64,000 bases of DNA from Streptomyces cathayae (GTDB taxonomy: Bacteria > Actinomycetota > Actinomycetes > Streptomycetales > Streptomycetaceae). Under the pieces are notes generated by a model that saw only the letters and a program-made list of their open reading frames with translations, was not told the DNA's origin and ran no database searches. Of the stretch, positions 47,493-56,827 are shown one piece after another. The stretch's first letter is position 1. Every line of letters starts with the position of its first letter. Made by a program: the position numbers and the translations under genes. The DNA is taken from positions 1,426,001 through 1,490,000 of the forward strand of contig NZ_CP121682.1 in NCBI RefSeq assembly GCF_029760955.1, in the 5' to 3' direction.

Positions 47493-48176
47493 GTGACAAC
47501 ACCTACGCCACCTACGCCGTCTACGCCACCCATGCCGCTCACACCGCACCGGCGGAGCCCAAACGCCGGACAGGCGGCCCCGGAGCGGGTCGTGGGACTG
47601 CTGCTCGCGGCGGGCGGCGGGCGACGGCTGGGCGGCCGCCCCAAGGCGCTGCTGACGTACCGGGGACGGCCGCTGGTGGAGCACGCCGTACGGTCCCTGC
47701 GCGAGGGCGGCTGCGAGCGCGTCCACGTGGTGCTCGGCGCGGGGGCGGACGAGGTGCGTGCGCGTGCCGCGCTGCCGGACTGCGTGCTCGTCGACAACCC
47801 CGCGTGGGAGCAGGGCATGGGCTCGTCCCTGCGGGCCGGGCTCACCTCGCTGACCGGCACGGACGCACGGGCCGCACTGGTCCTGCTGGTCGACCAGCCC
47901 GGGATCGGACCGGGGGCGGTCGCGCGGGTGCTCGGCGCACGCGCGGCGCGGGAGCCGCGGGATTCGCTCGCCTCGGCCACCTACGCCGGCGTACGCGGTC
48001 ACCCGGTCCTGTTCGGGGCCGCGCACTGGGCCGGTGTCGCCGCGAGCGCGACCGGCGACCGGGGGGCACGCTCCTACCTGAAGGAGCACGCGGACCGGAT
48101 CACCCTCGTCGAGTGCGGGGACGTGGCCGAGCCCTACGACATCGACACGGAGGAGGACCTGACCCGCCTCAAGTGA
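47493..48176 (+). CDS. MobA/MocA-like nucleotidyltransferase
   Basis: 227 residues with the NTP_transf_3 signature VGLLLAAGGGRRLGGRPKAL and late motifs LVLLVDQPGIGPGAV and GHPVLFGAAHWAG. These resemble the cytidylyltransferase that makes the molybdopterin cytosine dinucleotide cofactor of xanthine dehydrogenase. Being next to allantoin genes, it may mature a purine-oxidising molybdoenzyme encoded elsewhere; that link is inference. The N-terminal TPPTPSTPPMP stretch comes from a short DNA repeat, and an internal ATG could be the real start. Confidence 0.78.
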   Translation: MTTPTPPTPSTPPMPLTPHRRSPNAGQAAPERVVGLLLAAGGGRRLGGRPKALLTYRGRPLVEHAVRSLREGGCERVHVVLGAGADEVRARAALPDCVLVDNPAWEQGMGSSLRAGLTSLTGTDARAALVLLVDQPGIGPGAVARVLGARAAREPRDSLASATYAGVRGHPVLFGAAHWAGVAASATGDRGARSYLKEHADRITLVECGDVAEPYDIDTEEDLTRLK

Positions 48177-48278
48177 ACTCGGGGGAAGCTCGGGTGAGGG
48201 GGACACCCGGCGCCGCTGCGGCCCGGCCCGGCCCGGCCCGCAGCACCTGGACCCGGACCACCCCGGCCTCGACAGACC

Positions 48279-48305
48279 ATTGAACTTCCACCATGAGGAA
48301 ACTAC
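48279..48305. promoter_or_regulatory. Candidate AllR operator in front of aceB
   Basis: ATTGAACTTCC followed five bases later by GAGGAAACTAC forms an imperfect inverted repeat 43-69 nt before the aceB start. It shares the AACTTCC/GGAAxTT half-sites with the allB/allR gap. Confidence 0.45.
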
Positions 48306-48347
48306 TATCCACTGCCCAGAGCGCCCGCCCGAAGGAAGTGACAGCTG

Positions 48348-49973
48348 ATGTCCGCACCAGCGCCGTCCCCGCTGGCCATCGTCGACGCCGAACCCCTGCC
48401 CGGGCAGGAGGAGGTCCTCACCGAGGCGGCACTCGCCTTCGTGGCCGAGCTGCACCGGCGGTTCACACCCCGGCGTGACGAACTCCTCGCCCGCCGGGCG
48501 GAGCGCCGTGCCGAGATCGCCCGCACCTCCACGCTCGACTTCCTCCCGGAGACGGCCGCCGTCCGCGCGGACGACTCCTGGAGGGTGGCCCCGGCCCCCG
48601 AGGCCCTGAACGACCGGCGCGTCGAGATCACCGGCCCCACCGACCGCAAGATGACCATCAACGCCCTCAACTCGGGCGCGAAGGTCTGGCTCGCGGACTT
48701 CGAGGACGCCTCGGCGCCCACCTGGGAGAACGTGGTCCTCGGCCAGCTCAACCTGATCAACGCCTACACCCGGACCATCGACTTCACCGACGCGGTGTCC
48801 GGCAAGACCTACGCCCTGCAACCGGCCGAGGAACTGGCGACGGTCGTCATGCGCCCGCGCGGCTGGCACCTGGACGAACGGCACCTCTCCGCCCCGGACG
48901 GCACCCGGGTACCCGGCGCCCTGGTCGACTTCGGGCTGTACTTCTTCCACAACGCCCAGCGTCTCCTCGACCTCGGCAAGGGACCGTACTTCTACCTCCC
49001 GAAGACGGAGTCCCATCTGGAAGCCCGCCTGTGGAACGACGTGTTCGTCTTCGCGCAGGACCACCTGGGCATCCCACAGGGCGCCGTCCGCGCCACCGTC
49101 CTCATCGAGACGATCACGGCCGCGTACGAGATGGAGGAGATCCTCTACGAACTGCGCGAGCACGCCTCGGGTCTGAACGCGGGACGCTGGGACTACCTGT
49201 TCTCCATCGTCAAGAACTTCCGTGACGGCGGCGCCAGGTTCGTCCTCCCGGACCGCAACGCGGTCACGATGACGGCCCCGTTCATGCGGGCGTACACCGA
49301 ACTCCTCGTGCGCACCTGCCACAAGCGGGGCGCGCACGCGATCGGCGGTATGGCGGCCTTCATCCCCTCCCGCCGGGACCCGGAGGTCAACAAGGTCGCG
49401 TTCGAGAAGGTCCGCGCCGACAAGGACCGCGAGGCGAACGACGGTTTCGACGGCTCCTGGGTCGCCCACCCGGACCTGGTCCCGATCGCCATGGAGTCCT
49501 TCGACCGGGTGCTGGGCGACAAGCCGAACCAGAAGGACCGGCTGCGCGAGGACGTCGACGTCAGCGCCGCCGACCTGCTCGCGATCGACTCCCTGGAGGC
49601 CAGACCGACGTACGCGGGCCTGGTCAACGCCGTCCAGGTCGGCATCCGCTACATCGAGGCCTGGCTGCGCGGCACGGGTGCGGTCGCCATCTTCAACCTG
49701 ATGGAGGACGCGGCCACCGCCGAGATCTCCCGCTCCCAGATCTGGCAGTGGATCAACGCGGGTGTCGTCCTCGACAACGGCGAGCGGGTCACCGCGGAAC
49801 TGACCCGCAAGGTCGCCGCCGGGGAACTGGCGAACATCCGCGCCGAGACCGGCGACGAGGCCTTCGCGGCGGGCCACTGGAAGCAGGCCCACGACCTGCT
49901 CCTGAAGGTGTCCCTCGACGAGGACTACGCCGATTTCCTCACCCTGCCGGCGTACGAGCAGCTCCAGGGCTGA
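48348..49973 (+). CDS. aceB: Malate synthase A
   Basis: A complete 541-residue malate synthase A. Family landmarks: [87 protein letters not shown] (acidic metal ligand) and [19 protein letters not shown]. It condenses glyoxylate with acetyl-CoA, disposing of the glyoxylate that allantoin breakdown releases. RBS AAGGAAG precedes the ATG by about 8 nt. Confidence 0.96.
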   Translation: MSAPAPSPLAIVDAEPLPGQEEVLTEAALAFVAELHRRFTPRRDELLARRAERRAEIARTSTLDFLPETAAVRADDSWRVAPAPEALNDRRVEITGPTDRKMTINALNSGAKVWLADFEDASAPTWENVVLGQLNLINAYTRTIDFTDAVSGKTYALQPAEELATVVMRPRGWHLDERHLSAPDGTRVPGALVDFGLYFFHNAQRLLDLGKGPYFYLPKTESHLEARLWNDVFVFAQDHLGIPQGAVRATVLIETITAAYEMEEILYELREHASGLNAGRWDYLFSIVKNFRDGGARFVLPDRNAVTMTAPFMRAYTELLVRTCHKRGAHAIGGMAAFIPSRRDPEVNKVAFEKVRADKDREANDGFDGSWVAHPDLVPIAMESFDRVLGDKPNQKDRLREDVDVSAADLLAIDSLEARPTYAGLVNAVQVGIRYIEAWLRGTGAVAIFNLMEDAATAEISRSQIWQWINAGVVLDNGERVTAELTRKVAAGELANIRAETGDEAFAAGHWKQAHDLLLKVSLDEDYADFLTLPAYEQLQG

Positions 49974-49991
49974 CGCCCACCCCCGCCCGTA

Positions 49992-50011
49992 GCCCCGGGA
50001 GACCCCGGGGC
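49992..50011 (+). terminator. Terminator after aceB
   Basis: GCCCCGGG and CCCGGGGC form an 8-bp stem with a 4-nt loop (AGAC), 18 nt after the aceB stop. Confidence 0.65.
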
Positions 50012-50097
50012 CACGCCATTTGACCGACCCGTCCCTCCTTCTCCGATTTCACAGGTCATGTGTTGACATTCACCTGAAGCCGTGAAATGCAGACGGC

Positions 50098-51003
50098 ATG
50101 GATTTCCGCCAACTCGAATACTTCAGGGCCGTCGTCGAGGCCGGTTCGGTTTCACAGGCCGCCAAGAATCTGAACATGACACAGCCGCCGGTGAGTCACG
50201 CCATCGCGAAGCTGGAGCGGGAACTCGGCGTGCGCCTCCTCGAGCGGACCGCGAAGGGCGTCCACCCCACCCCGGCCGGACTCCATCTGCTGTCCAGGGG
50301 CGAGCGCCTGCTCGCCGACCGGAACCGAGTGGTCGAGACGCTGAAGTCGATGGCCGAGGGGGCGGCCGGAGATCTGCGCATCGGCGTGGAGCCCATGGTC
50401 ATCAACGAAATCATCGCCGATGTCCTGGCGGAGTTCCTCGAACAGGTTCCCAGCGCGCGGGTGATTCTGACCGACGTCACTCCCGATGTGATCGTTCAAC
50501 GGATCCGGACCGGCGAGCTGGACATGGGCTGCGTTCCGTTCGCCCCCGCGCAATTCGCCGGATTCGTCGCGGACGTCTGCGAATGGTCTCCCGTTATCGA
50601 TATCAACATCAAGCTTGCCGTGCCGAAATATCGCGCAAAGGAACAGCACCCTGACGGAAAGGGTTGGGGACGTTGGATTCTCCCGTCCCCGATTCCCGCT
50701 TTCTCGGGCATGCCCGACGCCGCGGAGAAAGCCCTGTCGGCCGACGACTCCTTCGAAGTCATCGAGGTCTCCACACCGCAGACCGCGCTCGCTTTCGTCG
50801 CCGCGGGGCTGGGTGTCGCCCCCGCGACCGAGCGCATGGCCGGCAAGAGCGACGCGATGGCCCTTCTCGACCCCCCGCGATGGCTCAGACCCATGCAGGC
50901 GACGCTCCTGTGGAAACGCGGGGCCGAGATCACGCCGTTGATGGAGCGATGGCTGCAGGCGACGCGCACCGTCGCCGAGCACCGCCGCACGCTTGGGCGG
51001 TGA
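50098..51003 (+). CDS. LysR family transcriptional regulator
   Basis: A 301-residue LysR protein with N-terminal HTH MDFRQLEYFRAVVEAGSVSQ, then AAKNLNMTQPPVSHAIAKLE, and a two-lobed effector domain (GDLRIGVEPMVINEIIADVL to FVAAGLGVAPATERM). It stands directly before the catabolic genes on the same strand and is their probable regulator. Codon use from about 50580 to 50700 is less GC-biased than its neighbours. An imperfect TTTCAC...GTGAAA repeat spans its promoter (50046-50092). Confidence 0.9.
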   Translation: MDFRQLEYFRAVVEAGSVSQAAKNLNMTQPPVSHAIAKLERELGVRLLERTAKGVHPTPAGLHLLSRGERLLADRNRVVETLKSMAEGAAGDLRIGVEPMVINEIIADVLAEFLEQVPSARVILTDVTPDVIVQRIRTGELDMGCVPFAPAQFAGFVADVCEWSPVIDINIKLAVPKYRAKEQHPDGKGWGRWILPSPIPAFSGMPDAAEKALSADDSFEVIEVSTPQTALAFVAAGLGVAPATERMAGKSDAMALLDPPRWLRPMQATLLWKRGAEITPLMERWLQATRTVAEHRRTLGR

Positions 51004-51415
51004 ACAAGCCATACACGCGACTTTGCACCCCCCCATGGAGCCCTGTATGGAAAGAGAGGAAGAAGTCAAGAAAACAACCTGTGAACTACGGTGAATTTTA
51101 TGTGATACACATCACATCGCAGCGTCTCCAGTCTACTCCCGGGCACCCTCACCGACGCTCGAATTGCCTGGTCAGAGGTGGTTTCCGGGTCACTCTGCAG
51201 TCGACGGACAGGACGTCGGCCGACACCCCCGAGCGCCCTTGCTTTCTTCTCGCCTCTCTTGCCCCGCCTTACCGGCCGTGCCAGCCTTCCCGGCAATTCG
51301 ACGGCGTAGACAGCTTCGGATCGAGAGGGAAAACCTCGCGATCGCTGCCCTCGTCCTGGCTGCACGAACCGAGGGATTGCCCCGGTTTCGCGCACGAAAA
51401 GAAGGGGCCCGGTCA
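51004..51415. other. 412-bp regulatory gap before the catabolic operon
   Basis: This stretch is AT-richer than its surroundings, especially 51050-51125, and holds a Crp-like site. I see no gene; frames across it lack RBS and protein character. It probably contains the operon promoter and a long leader. Confidence 0.5.
51101..51116. promoter_or_regulatory. Crp-like binding site
   Basis: TGTGATACACATCACA fits TGTGA-N6-TCACA exactly and is a nearly perfect palindrome. It is about 300 bp before the HpaB-type gene and about 100 bp after the lysR stop. Streptomyces has a Crp protein recognising GTG-N8-CAC-like sites. Confidence 0.65.
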
Positions 51416-52990
51416 ATGACGACTGGAAATGCAGAACAGTCCGCCCACAGCCCTTCCGGCCGCGAGTATCTCCCCTTTACCGGAGACGAGTACCTCGAGA
51501 GCCTCGACGACGGCCGCGAGGTCTGGATCTACGGGGAGCGGGTGGAGAACATCGCGGAGCACCCCGCCTTCCGTAACTCCGCCCGCATGATCGCGCGCAT
51601 GTACGACGCCCTGCACGACCCGGCGCGCAAGGACATCCTCACCGCGCCCACGGAGTGGGGAGGCTTCACCCACCGCTTCTACCAGGCGCCCAAGAGCGTC
51701 GAGGAGCAGGTGGCCTCCCGCGACGCCATCGCCGAGTGGCAGAAGATCGCCTGGGGCTGGATGGGCCGCTCCCCCGACTACAAGGGCTGTTTCCTCGGCA
51801 CCCTCGGCGCCAACGCCGAGTTCTACCGCGGGTTCGAGGACAACGCGCGCGCCTGGTACCGCAAGGCCCAGGAGAAGACGTGGTACATCAACCACGCCAT
51901 CATGAACCCGCCGGTGGACCGCGGTATGGGCGCGGACGCGGGCAAGGACGTGTTCATCCGGGTCACCAAGGAGACCGACGCCGGCTTCTACGTCACGGGC
52001 GCCAAGGTGGTGGCCACCGGATCGGCCCTGACGCACTACACCTTCATCGGTCACGTGGGCCAGGTCGCCGTGCAGGACCCGGCCTTCTCGCCGGTGTTCA
52101 TCATGCCCACCAACTCTCCCGGCGTGAAGCTGCTCTGCCGTACGTCCAACGAGTACCGCGCGGCGGTGCTGGGCAGCCCGTTCGACTACCCGCTGTCGAG
52201 CCGCCTGGACGAGAACGACGCCATCCTGGTCCTCGACAACGTGTTCGTCCCCTGGGAGAACGCGTTCATCTACAACGACCTGGAGCAGGCCAACAAGTAC
52301 AACATCCACTCGGGTTATCTGGAGCGCGCCTCCCTGCACGGCTGCACCCGGTTCGCCGTCAAGATGGACTTCCTGGTCGGCATGCTGGCCCGCGCCCTCG
52401 ACGTCACCGGGGCGGGGCAGTTCCACGGCGTCATGTCCCAGCTCGGTGAGGTCATCGCCTGGCGCAACACCTTCTGGGCGCTGTCGGACGCGATGGCCAA
52501 GAGCGCGGTGCCGTGGAAGGGCGGCATGATCCAGCCCGACCAGCAGTTCGCCGGCGCCTACCGGGTGATGAACCAGCTGGCCATGCCGAAGGTCAAGAAC
52601 ATCATCGAGCAGGTCGTGGCCAGCGGCCTGATCTACCTCAACTCCCACGCGAACGACTTCAAGACCCCCGAGATCCGCGGCTACCTGGACACGTACGTGC
52701 GCGGCACGGGAGGCATCGACGCGGAGGAGCGCGTCAAGGTCATGAAGATGCTCTGGGACTCCATCGGCACGGAGTTCGGAGCCCGCCACGAGCTGTACGA
52801 GATCAACTACATCGGCAGCAACGACGTGACGCGTCAGACCAACCTGTTCGGCGCCCGGGGCAGCGGTCTCCTCGACTACTGCAAGGACTTCGCGCAGAGC
52901 GCCATGGACGAGTACGACCTGGACGGCTGGACCGTGCCGGACCTCAAGGGCCCGGACGACGTCAGCATCCTCAAGGCCCTCAAGGGCTGA
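51416..52990 (+). CDS. HpaB-type FADH2-dependent aromatic monooxygenase
   Basis: 524 residues from an ATG at 51416 (GAAGGGG upstream). The layout and text REYLPFTGDEYLESLDDGRE, VWIYGERVENIAEHPAFRNS, WYINHAIMNPPVDRG, VVATGSALTHYTFIGHV and DNVFVPWENAFIYNDLEQAN are those of the large subunit of 4-hydroxyphenylacetate 3-hydroxylases. These enzymes add a hydroxyl ortho to a phenol group using reduced FAD from a partner. The flavin reductase at 58850 can supply it. It is the first enzyme of the cluster and sets up the ring for the dioxygenase that follows. The exact substrate is unknown. Confidence 0.9.
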   Translation: MTTGNAEQSAHSPSGREYLPFTGDEYLESLDDGREVWIYGERVENIAEHPAFRNSARMIARMYDALHDPARKDILTAPTEWGGFTHRFYQAPKSVEEQVASRDAIAEWQKIAWGWMGRSPDYKGCFLGTLGANAEFYRGFEDNARAWYRKAQEKTWYINHAIMNPPVDRGMGADAGKDVFIRVTKETDAGFYVTGAKVVATGSALTHYTFIGHVGQVAVQDPAFSPVFIMPTNSPGVKLLCRTSNEYRAAVLGSPFDYPLSSRLDENDAILVLDNVFVPWENAFIYNDLEQANKYNIHSGYLERASLHGCTRFAVKMDFLVGMLARALDVTGAGQFHGVMSQLGEVIAWRNTFWALSDAMAKSAVPWKGGMIQPDQQFAGAYRVMNQLAMPKVKNIIEQVVASGLIYLNSHANDFKTPEIRGYLDTYVRGTGGIDAEERVKVMKMLWDSIGTEFGARHELYEINYIGSNDVTRQTNLFGARGSGLLDYCKDFAQSAMDEYDLDGWTVPDLKGPDDVSILKALKG

Positions 52991-53088
52991 TCGCCTGCGC
53001 GGCTCCCGCCCGGAGCGGGAGCCCCGGCTCATCCGGCGGCGCCGGCTCCGTGCGTGCCGCCGCGCTCTCATCCACCACAGGAGGACCC

Positions 53089-54024
53089 GTGGCTACGGCA
53101 ATCGATGCTGCCCACGTCACCTACGAGGCACCGGATCTCGGGGTGATGGAGAAGTTCCTGACCGCGTTCGGCATGGTGAAGGCCGAGGGCAGCGACGACC
53201 GGACCCTGTACATGCGGGGGACGGGCACCCAGCATCACATCCATGTGACCCGCAAGGCCGACAAGCAGCGCTTCATCGGTGCCTCGATCGAGGTCGCCGG
53301 CTACGACGACCTGGTCGAGCTCGCCGCGAAGCCGGGGTCCTCCCCGGTCCGGGAGTCGACGGAGCCCGGCGGTGGCCACGAGGTCTCGATGTCCATGCCC
53401 GACGGCATCGAGATCCGGGCGGTCTGGGGCCGGCGGAAGGTCGAGCCGATCCCGGACCGCGACCCCTTCGTCATGAACAACATCCGCGACAAGAACCGGG
53501 TGAACGCCGCCGTCCGCCAGTCCGTCGCGCCGTGCACCATCGCACGCCTGGGTCACTTCGTGCTCCATGTGAAGGACCACGACGCGTCGATGGCCTGGCT
53601 GAACGAGCGCTTCGACTTCCTCCCCTCGGACTACTTCGTCCCGCCGGGCGAACAGGGCCCGATCGTCGGCACCTTCGTCCGGCTGGACCTGGGTGAGCAG
53701 CGGGTGGACCACCACTTCATGCTCGTCCTGCAGTCGGACTGGGCGGGCATCCACCACAGCGCGTTCGAGGTCACCGACATGGACGCGGTGATGTCGTCGC
53801 ACGACTACCTCCTCCAGCAGGGGTACACCTCCGACGTCGGGGTCGGCCGCCATCTGCTCGGCAGCCAGATCTTCGACTACTGGAAGGACCCGTTCGGCTT
53901 CCGCATCGAGCACTACACCGACGGCGACGTCGTCGACCACCACCACCGGCCGACCAAGTTCAACGGCACCGCCAGCGAGACCACCCAGTGGGGGAACCGC
54001 CCGCCCCTGGAGTTCTTCCAGTGA
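53089..54024 (+). CDS. VOC family extradiol ring-cleavage dioxygenase
   Basis: 311 residues from a GTG at 53089 (AGGAGG). Two VOC modules are visible; the catalytic C-terminal one keeps the metal triad His156 (LGHFVLHV), His223 (IHHSAFEV) and Glu274 (FRIEHYTDGD), as in catechol 2,3-dioxygenases. It should open the catecholic ring made by the HpaB-type enzyme. The stop overlaps the next start (GTGA). Confidence 0.87.
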   Translation: MATAIDAAHVTYEAPDLGVMEKFLTAFGMVKAEGSDDRTLYMRGTGTQHHIHVTRKADKQRFIGASIEVAGYDDLVELAAKPGSSPVRESTEPGGGHEVSMSMPDGIEIRAVWGRRKVEPIPDRDPFVMNNIRDKNRVNAAVRQSVAPCTIARLGHFVLHVKDHDASMAWLNERFDFLPSDYFVPPGEQGPIVGTFVRLDLGEQRVDHHFMLVLQSDWAGIHHSAFEVTDMDAVMSSHDYLLQQGYTSDVGVGRHLLGSQIFDYWKDPFGFRIEHYTDGDVVDHHHRPTKFNGTASETTQWGNRPPLEFFQ

Positions 54025-54773
54025 CCGGCGCAGCGGGCACGGACCGCGCCCGGCCGCTGTCGGAGCAGGTCCGCGCACAACTGGCGCGAGCGGGTTCGGC
54101 CACCGTGGCCAACATGCTGCTGCGGCGCGGCCTGCGGAACGTGATCATGAACGGCGTGCGGCCGCTGGCGGCCGACCAGCCGCCGCTGGTGGGGCCGGCC
54201 TACACACTGCGGTTCATCCCCGCACGTGAGGATCTCGACACCCTCGCCAACTACGCGAGCAGCGAGAACCTGCACCGGCGGGCGATGGAGGAGTGCCCGC
54301 CCGGCGCGGTGCTCGTGATCGACGCGTTCGGCTGCACGACCGCCGCGTCCATGGGCGACATGATGGCGGCGCGGCTGAGGCAGCGCGGTGTGTCGGGCGT
54401 GGTCACCGACGGCGGCTACCGGGACTCGGCGGCCGTCGGGGAGACCGGTCTGCCGTGCTACCAGCGGGCCAACGCGCCCCGGGCGACCCCCATCGCCCTG
54501 CACCCGGTCGCACTCGACGAACCCGTCGGCTGCGGCGGGGTGGCGGTCTACCCGGGTGACGTGGTGCTGGGCGACAGCGACGGCGTCGCGGTCATCCCCG
54601 GGGAACTGGCCGCCGAGGTCGCCGCGGAGGCCGCCGACGCCGCCGCGTACGAGGAGTTCGCGGCACTGGAGATCCAGCGTGGCCGGTCCCTCTTCGGGCT
54701 CTTCCCCGCCACGCCGGAAAGCCGCCGGGAATACGACGCGTGGGTGGCCGCCGGCCGCCCCGGACGGGAGTGA
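54021..54773 (+). CDS. RraA-like family protein (aldolase/decarboxylase type)
   Basis: 250 residues from a GTG overlapping the dioxygenase stop. Text such as SATVANMLLRRGLRN, GPAYTLRFIPAREDLDTL, GVVTDGGYRDS and GCGGVAVYPGDVVLGDSDG is standard for RraA-like proteins found with catabolic genes. Class II aldolases of this fold split 4-hydroxy-2-oxoacids into pyruvate plus another acid. After the metal/substrate R-D, the acidic residue usual in true aldolases is not at its normal place (RDSAAV), so the reaction may differ. Confidence 0.82.
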   Translation: MTGAAGTDRARPLSEQVRAQLARAGSATVANMLLRRGLRNVIMNGVRPLAADQPPLVGPAYTLRFIPAREDLDTLANYASSENLHRRAMEECPPGAVLVIDAFGCTTAASMGDMMAARLRQRGVSGVVTDGGYRDSAAVGETGLPCYQRANAPRATPIALHPVALDEPVGCGGVAVYPGDVVLGDSDGVAVIPGELAAEVAAEAADAAAYEEFAALEIQRGRSLFGLFPATPESRREYDAWVAAGRPGRE

Positions 54774-54776
54774 ACC

Positions 54777-55208
54777 ATGACCATCAACCCCGAGACCATG
54801 AAGTCGCTCGAGGTCCTGATCCACGCCGCGGACCTCGACGGCCTCAAGGACGAGGACTGGATCGACTACCCCGACTACGGGTTCCGCCAGTACTTCCTCC
54901 ACAAGAACCCGGAGACCGGAGCCAGCATCGCCCTGCTCGAGTACGAGAAGGGCGGCACCATCCCGACCAGGCACACGCACGCCTCGAACCAGTTCATGTA
55001 CTGCCTCGAGGGCGACTACGAGTACACCGACTCCGGCCTGAGGCTGCGTCCGGGCTCCTTCTACATGAACCCGAAGGACCACCCGCACGGCCCGACCCTG
55101 GCGCACGAGCGCAGCGTGCTGATCGAGATCTACGACGGCCCGCACTACTACGAGAAGCCCGAGTACCACACGGACGAGACCATCGGGGACTTCCTTGCCA
55201 AGGAGTGA
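54777..55208 (+). CDS. Cupin domain protein (dioxygenase-like)
   Basis: 143 residues, three nt after the RraA-like stop. Cupin motif 1 is IPTRHTHASNQFMYCLEGDYE (His-His and Glu ligands) and motif 2 is GSFYMNPKDHPHGP. The metal ligands look intact, so it may be an oxygenase or isomerase; it resembles 2,4'-dihydroxyacetophenone dioxygenase-type cupins. Its step in the pathway is not clear. Confidence 0.8.
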   Translation: MTINPETMKSLEVLIHAADLDGLKDEDWIDYPDYGFRQYFLHKNPETGASIALLEYEKGGTIPTRHTHASNQFMYCLEGDYEYTDSGLRLRPGSFYMNPKDHPHGPTLAHERSVLIEIYDGPHYYEKPEYHTDETIGDFLAKE

Positions 55209-55262
55209 GGTGCCGGCCCCTTTGACGTACTGCCGCCGAACCCGCGACGTTGATGGAAAGCG

Positions 55263-56816
55263 ATGATGAGCGAAACCACCAAGACTCTGTTCGACACCGA
55301 CAAGATCCTCGCCGAATTCGGCCTGGACCAGGTGCACTCCGGTACCTATGGGGACTCGATCGGCTGGGGCACCACCGAGGGACGGCCGGTCATCGAGGCG
55401 CAGTGTCCCGCCGACGGTGAGGTCGTGGGCCGGGTCGCGGCCTCGGACGGACAGGACTACGAGACGCTCGTGGCCGCCGCCGTCGAGACCCAGAAGCGCT
55501 GGCGGATGGTGCCGCCGCCGCGGCGCGGTGAATTCGTGCGCCGGATCGGTCAGTTGATCGAGGAGAACCTGGAGAGCCTGGCCGCGGTCGTCTCGCTGGA
55601 CACCGGCAAGTCGACGATGGAGGCCAAGGGCGAACTCCGCGAGGCGGTCGACATGTCGACGCTGGCCGCCGGCCAGGCGCGGATGATGTACGGCTTCACC
55701 CAGCAGTCCCAGCGGGTCGAGCACCGTATGTACGACCAGTGGCTGCCGCTGGGCGTCGTGGGGCTGATCAGCGCGTACAACTTCCCGGCCGCCGTGTGGG
55801 CGCAGAACGGGTTCCTGTCCGCGATCGCCGGCAACACGGTGATCTGGAAGCCGAGCCCGAAGGTGCCGCTGACCGCGATCGCCGTGCAGAAGCTGGTCAA
55901 CCGGGCGGCGGCGGAGATGGGCTGCGAGGGCGTGTTCTCGCTGTTCATCCCGGACGACAACGCCGTCGCCGAGACGATGGTCGCCGACACCCGGATCGCC
56001 ATGATCTCGTTCACCGGTTCGACGACGGTGGGCCGCAAGGTCGCCGACATCGTCGGCTCGACGCTGGGCCGCCGGTACCAGCTGGAGTGCTCGGGCAACA
56101 ACGGCTGCATCGTCGACGAGACCGCCGACCTGGAACTCGCCGCCAGGGCACTGACGTTCGGTGTGGTCGGCACGACGGGCCAGCGCTGCACGAGCACCCG
56201 CCGGATCATCGCCCACACGAGCATCGCGGACGAACTGGTCGAGCTGCTGAAGAAGGCCTTCGACCAGATCACCGTCGGTGACCCGCGCGATGCGGACACC
56301 GTGGTCGGCCCGCTGATCGACCGGCAGGCGGTGGAGGACTACCGGAAGGTCCTCGCCGGTGCCGAACGCGAGGGGGCCACCGTGGTGTACGGCGGCAACG
56401 TGCTCGACCGCCCCGGTCTGTACGTCGAGCCGGCCATCGTCACGGGTGTCGAGCCGCACTTCGAGATCGCCCAGTCGGAGACCTTCGTGCCGATCGTCTC
56501 CGTGCTGACCTACGACGATCTCGAGGAGGCCATCGAGATCCACAACGGCGTCGCCCAGGGGCTCGCCTCGGGCATGCACAGCACGAACCTGACCAACATC
56601 GAGACCTTCCTCTCCGCCCGCGGCAGTGACTGCGGCATCGTCCGGATCAACATGGGCACCACGGGCGCCGACGTCGGTTCCGCGTTCGGCGGCGAGAAGG
56701 AGACCGGGGGCGGCCGCACCGCCGGCTCGGACGCGTGGAAGGGCTTCATGCGCCGCCAGAGCGTCTGCGTGAACTGGGGCGGGACCTCCGCCTGGGACAA
56801 CCGGATCGACCTGTGA
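55263..56816 (+). CDS. ALDH7-type aldehyde dehydrogenase
   Basis: 517 residues. Catalytic Cys309 sits in VGTTGQRCTSTRRII and the general base Glu275 in YQLECSGNNGCIV. The GQRCTSTRR wording is the mark of the ALDH7 (antiquitin, aminoadipate-semialdehyde) group rather than the muconic-semialdehyde group. It oxidises a semialdehyde, perhaps the ring-cleavage product or an amino-semialdehyde. Two ATGs (55263, 55266) are available, with GGAAAGCG upstream. Confidence 0.9.
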   Translation: MMSETTKTLFDTDKILAEFGLDQVHSGTYGDSIGWGTTEGRPVIEAQCPADGEVVGRVAASDGQDYETLVAAAVETQKRWRMVPPPRRGEFVRRIGQLIEENLESLAAVVSLDTGKSTMEAKGELREAVDMSTLAAGQARMMYGFTQQSQRVEHRMYDQWLPLGVVGLISAYNFPAAVWAQNGFLSAIAGNTVIWKPSPKVPLTAIAVQKLVNRAAAEMGCEGVFSLFIPDDNAVAETMVADTRIAMISFTGSTTVGRKVADIVGSTLGRRYQLECSGNNGCIVDETADLELAARALTFGVVGTTGQRCTSTRRIIAHTSIADELVELLKKAFDQITVGDPRDADTVVGPLIDRQAVEDYRKVLAGAEREGATVVYGGNVLDRPGLYVEPAIVTGVEPHFEIAQSETFVPIVSVLTYDDLEEAIEIHNGVAQGLASGMHSTNLTNIETFLSARGSDCGIVRINMGTTGADVGSAFGGEKETGGGRTAGSDAWKGFMRRQSVCVNWGGTSAWDNRIDL

Positions 56817-56827
56817 GGACCACCACC

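Noticed and set aside
47184..49892. 902-residue minus-strand ORF
   Set aside because: It runs antisense through aceB and the nucleotidyltransferase, both with clear family motifs.
53913..56579. 888-residue minus-strand ORF
   Set aside because: Antisense to the RraA-like, cupin and ALDH genes; no RBS and no family pattern.
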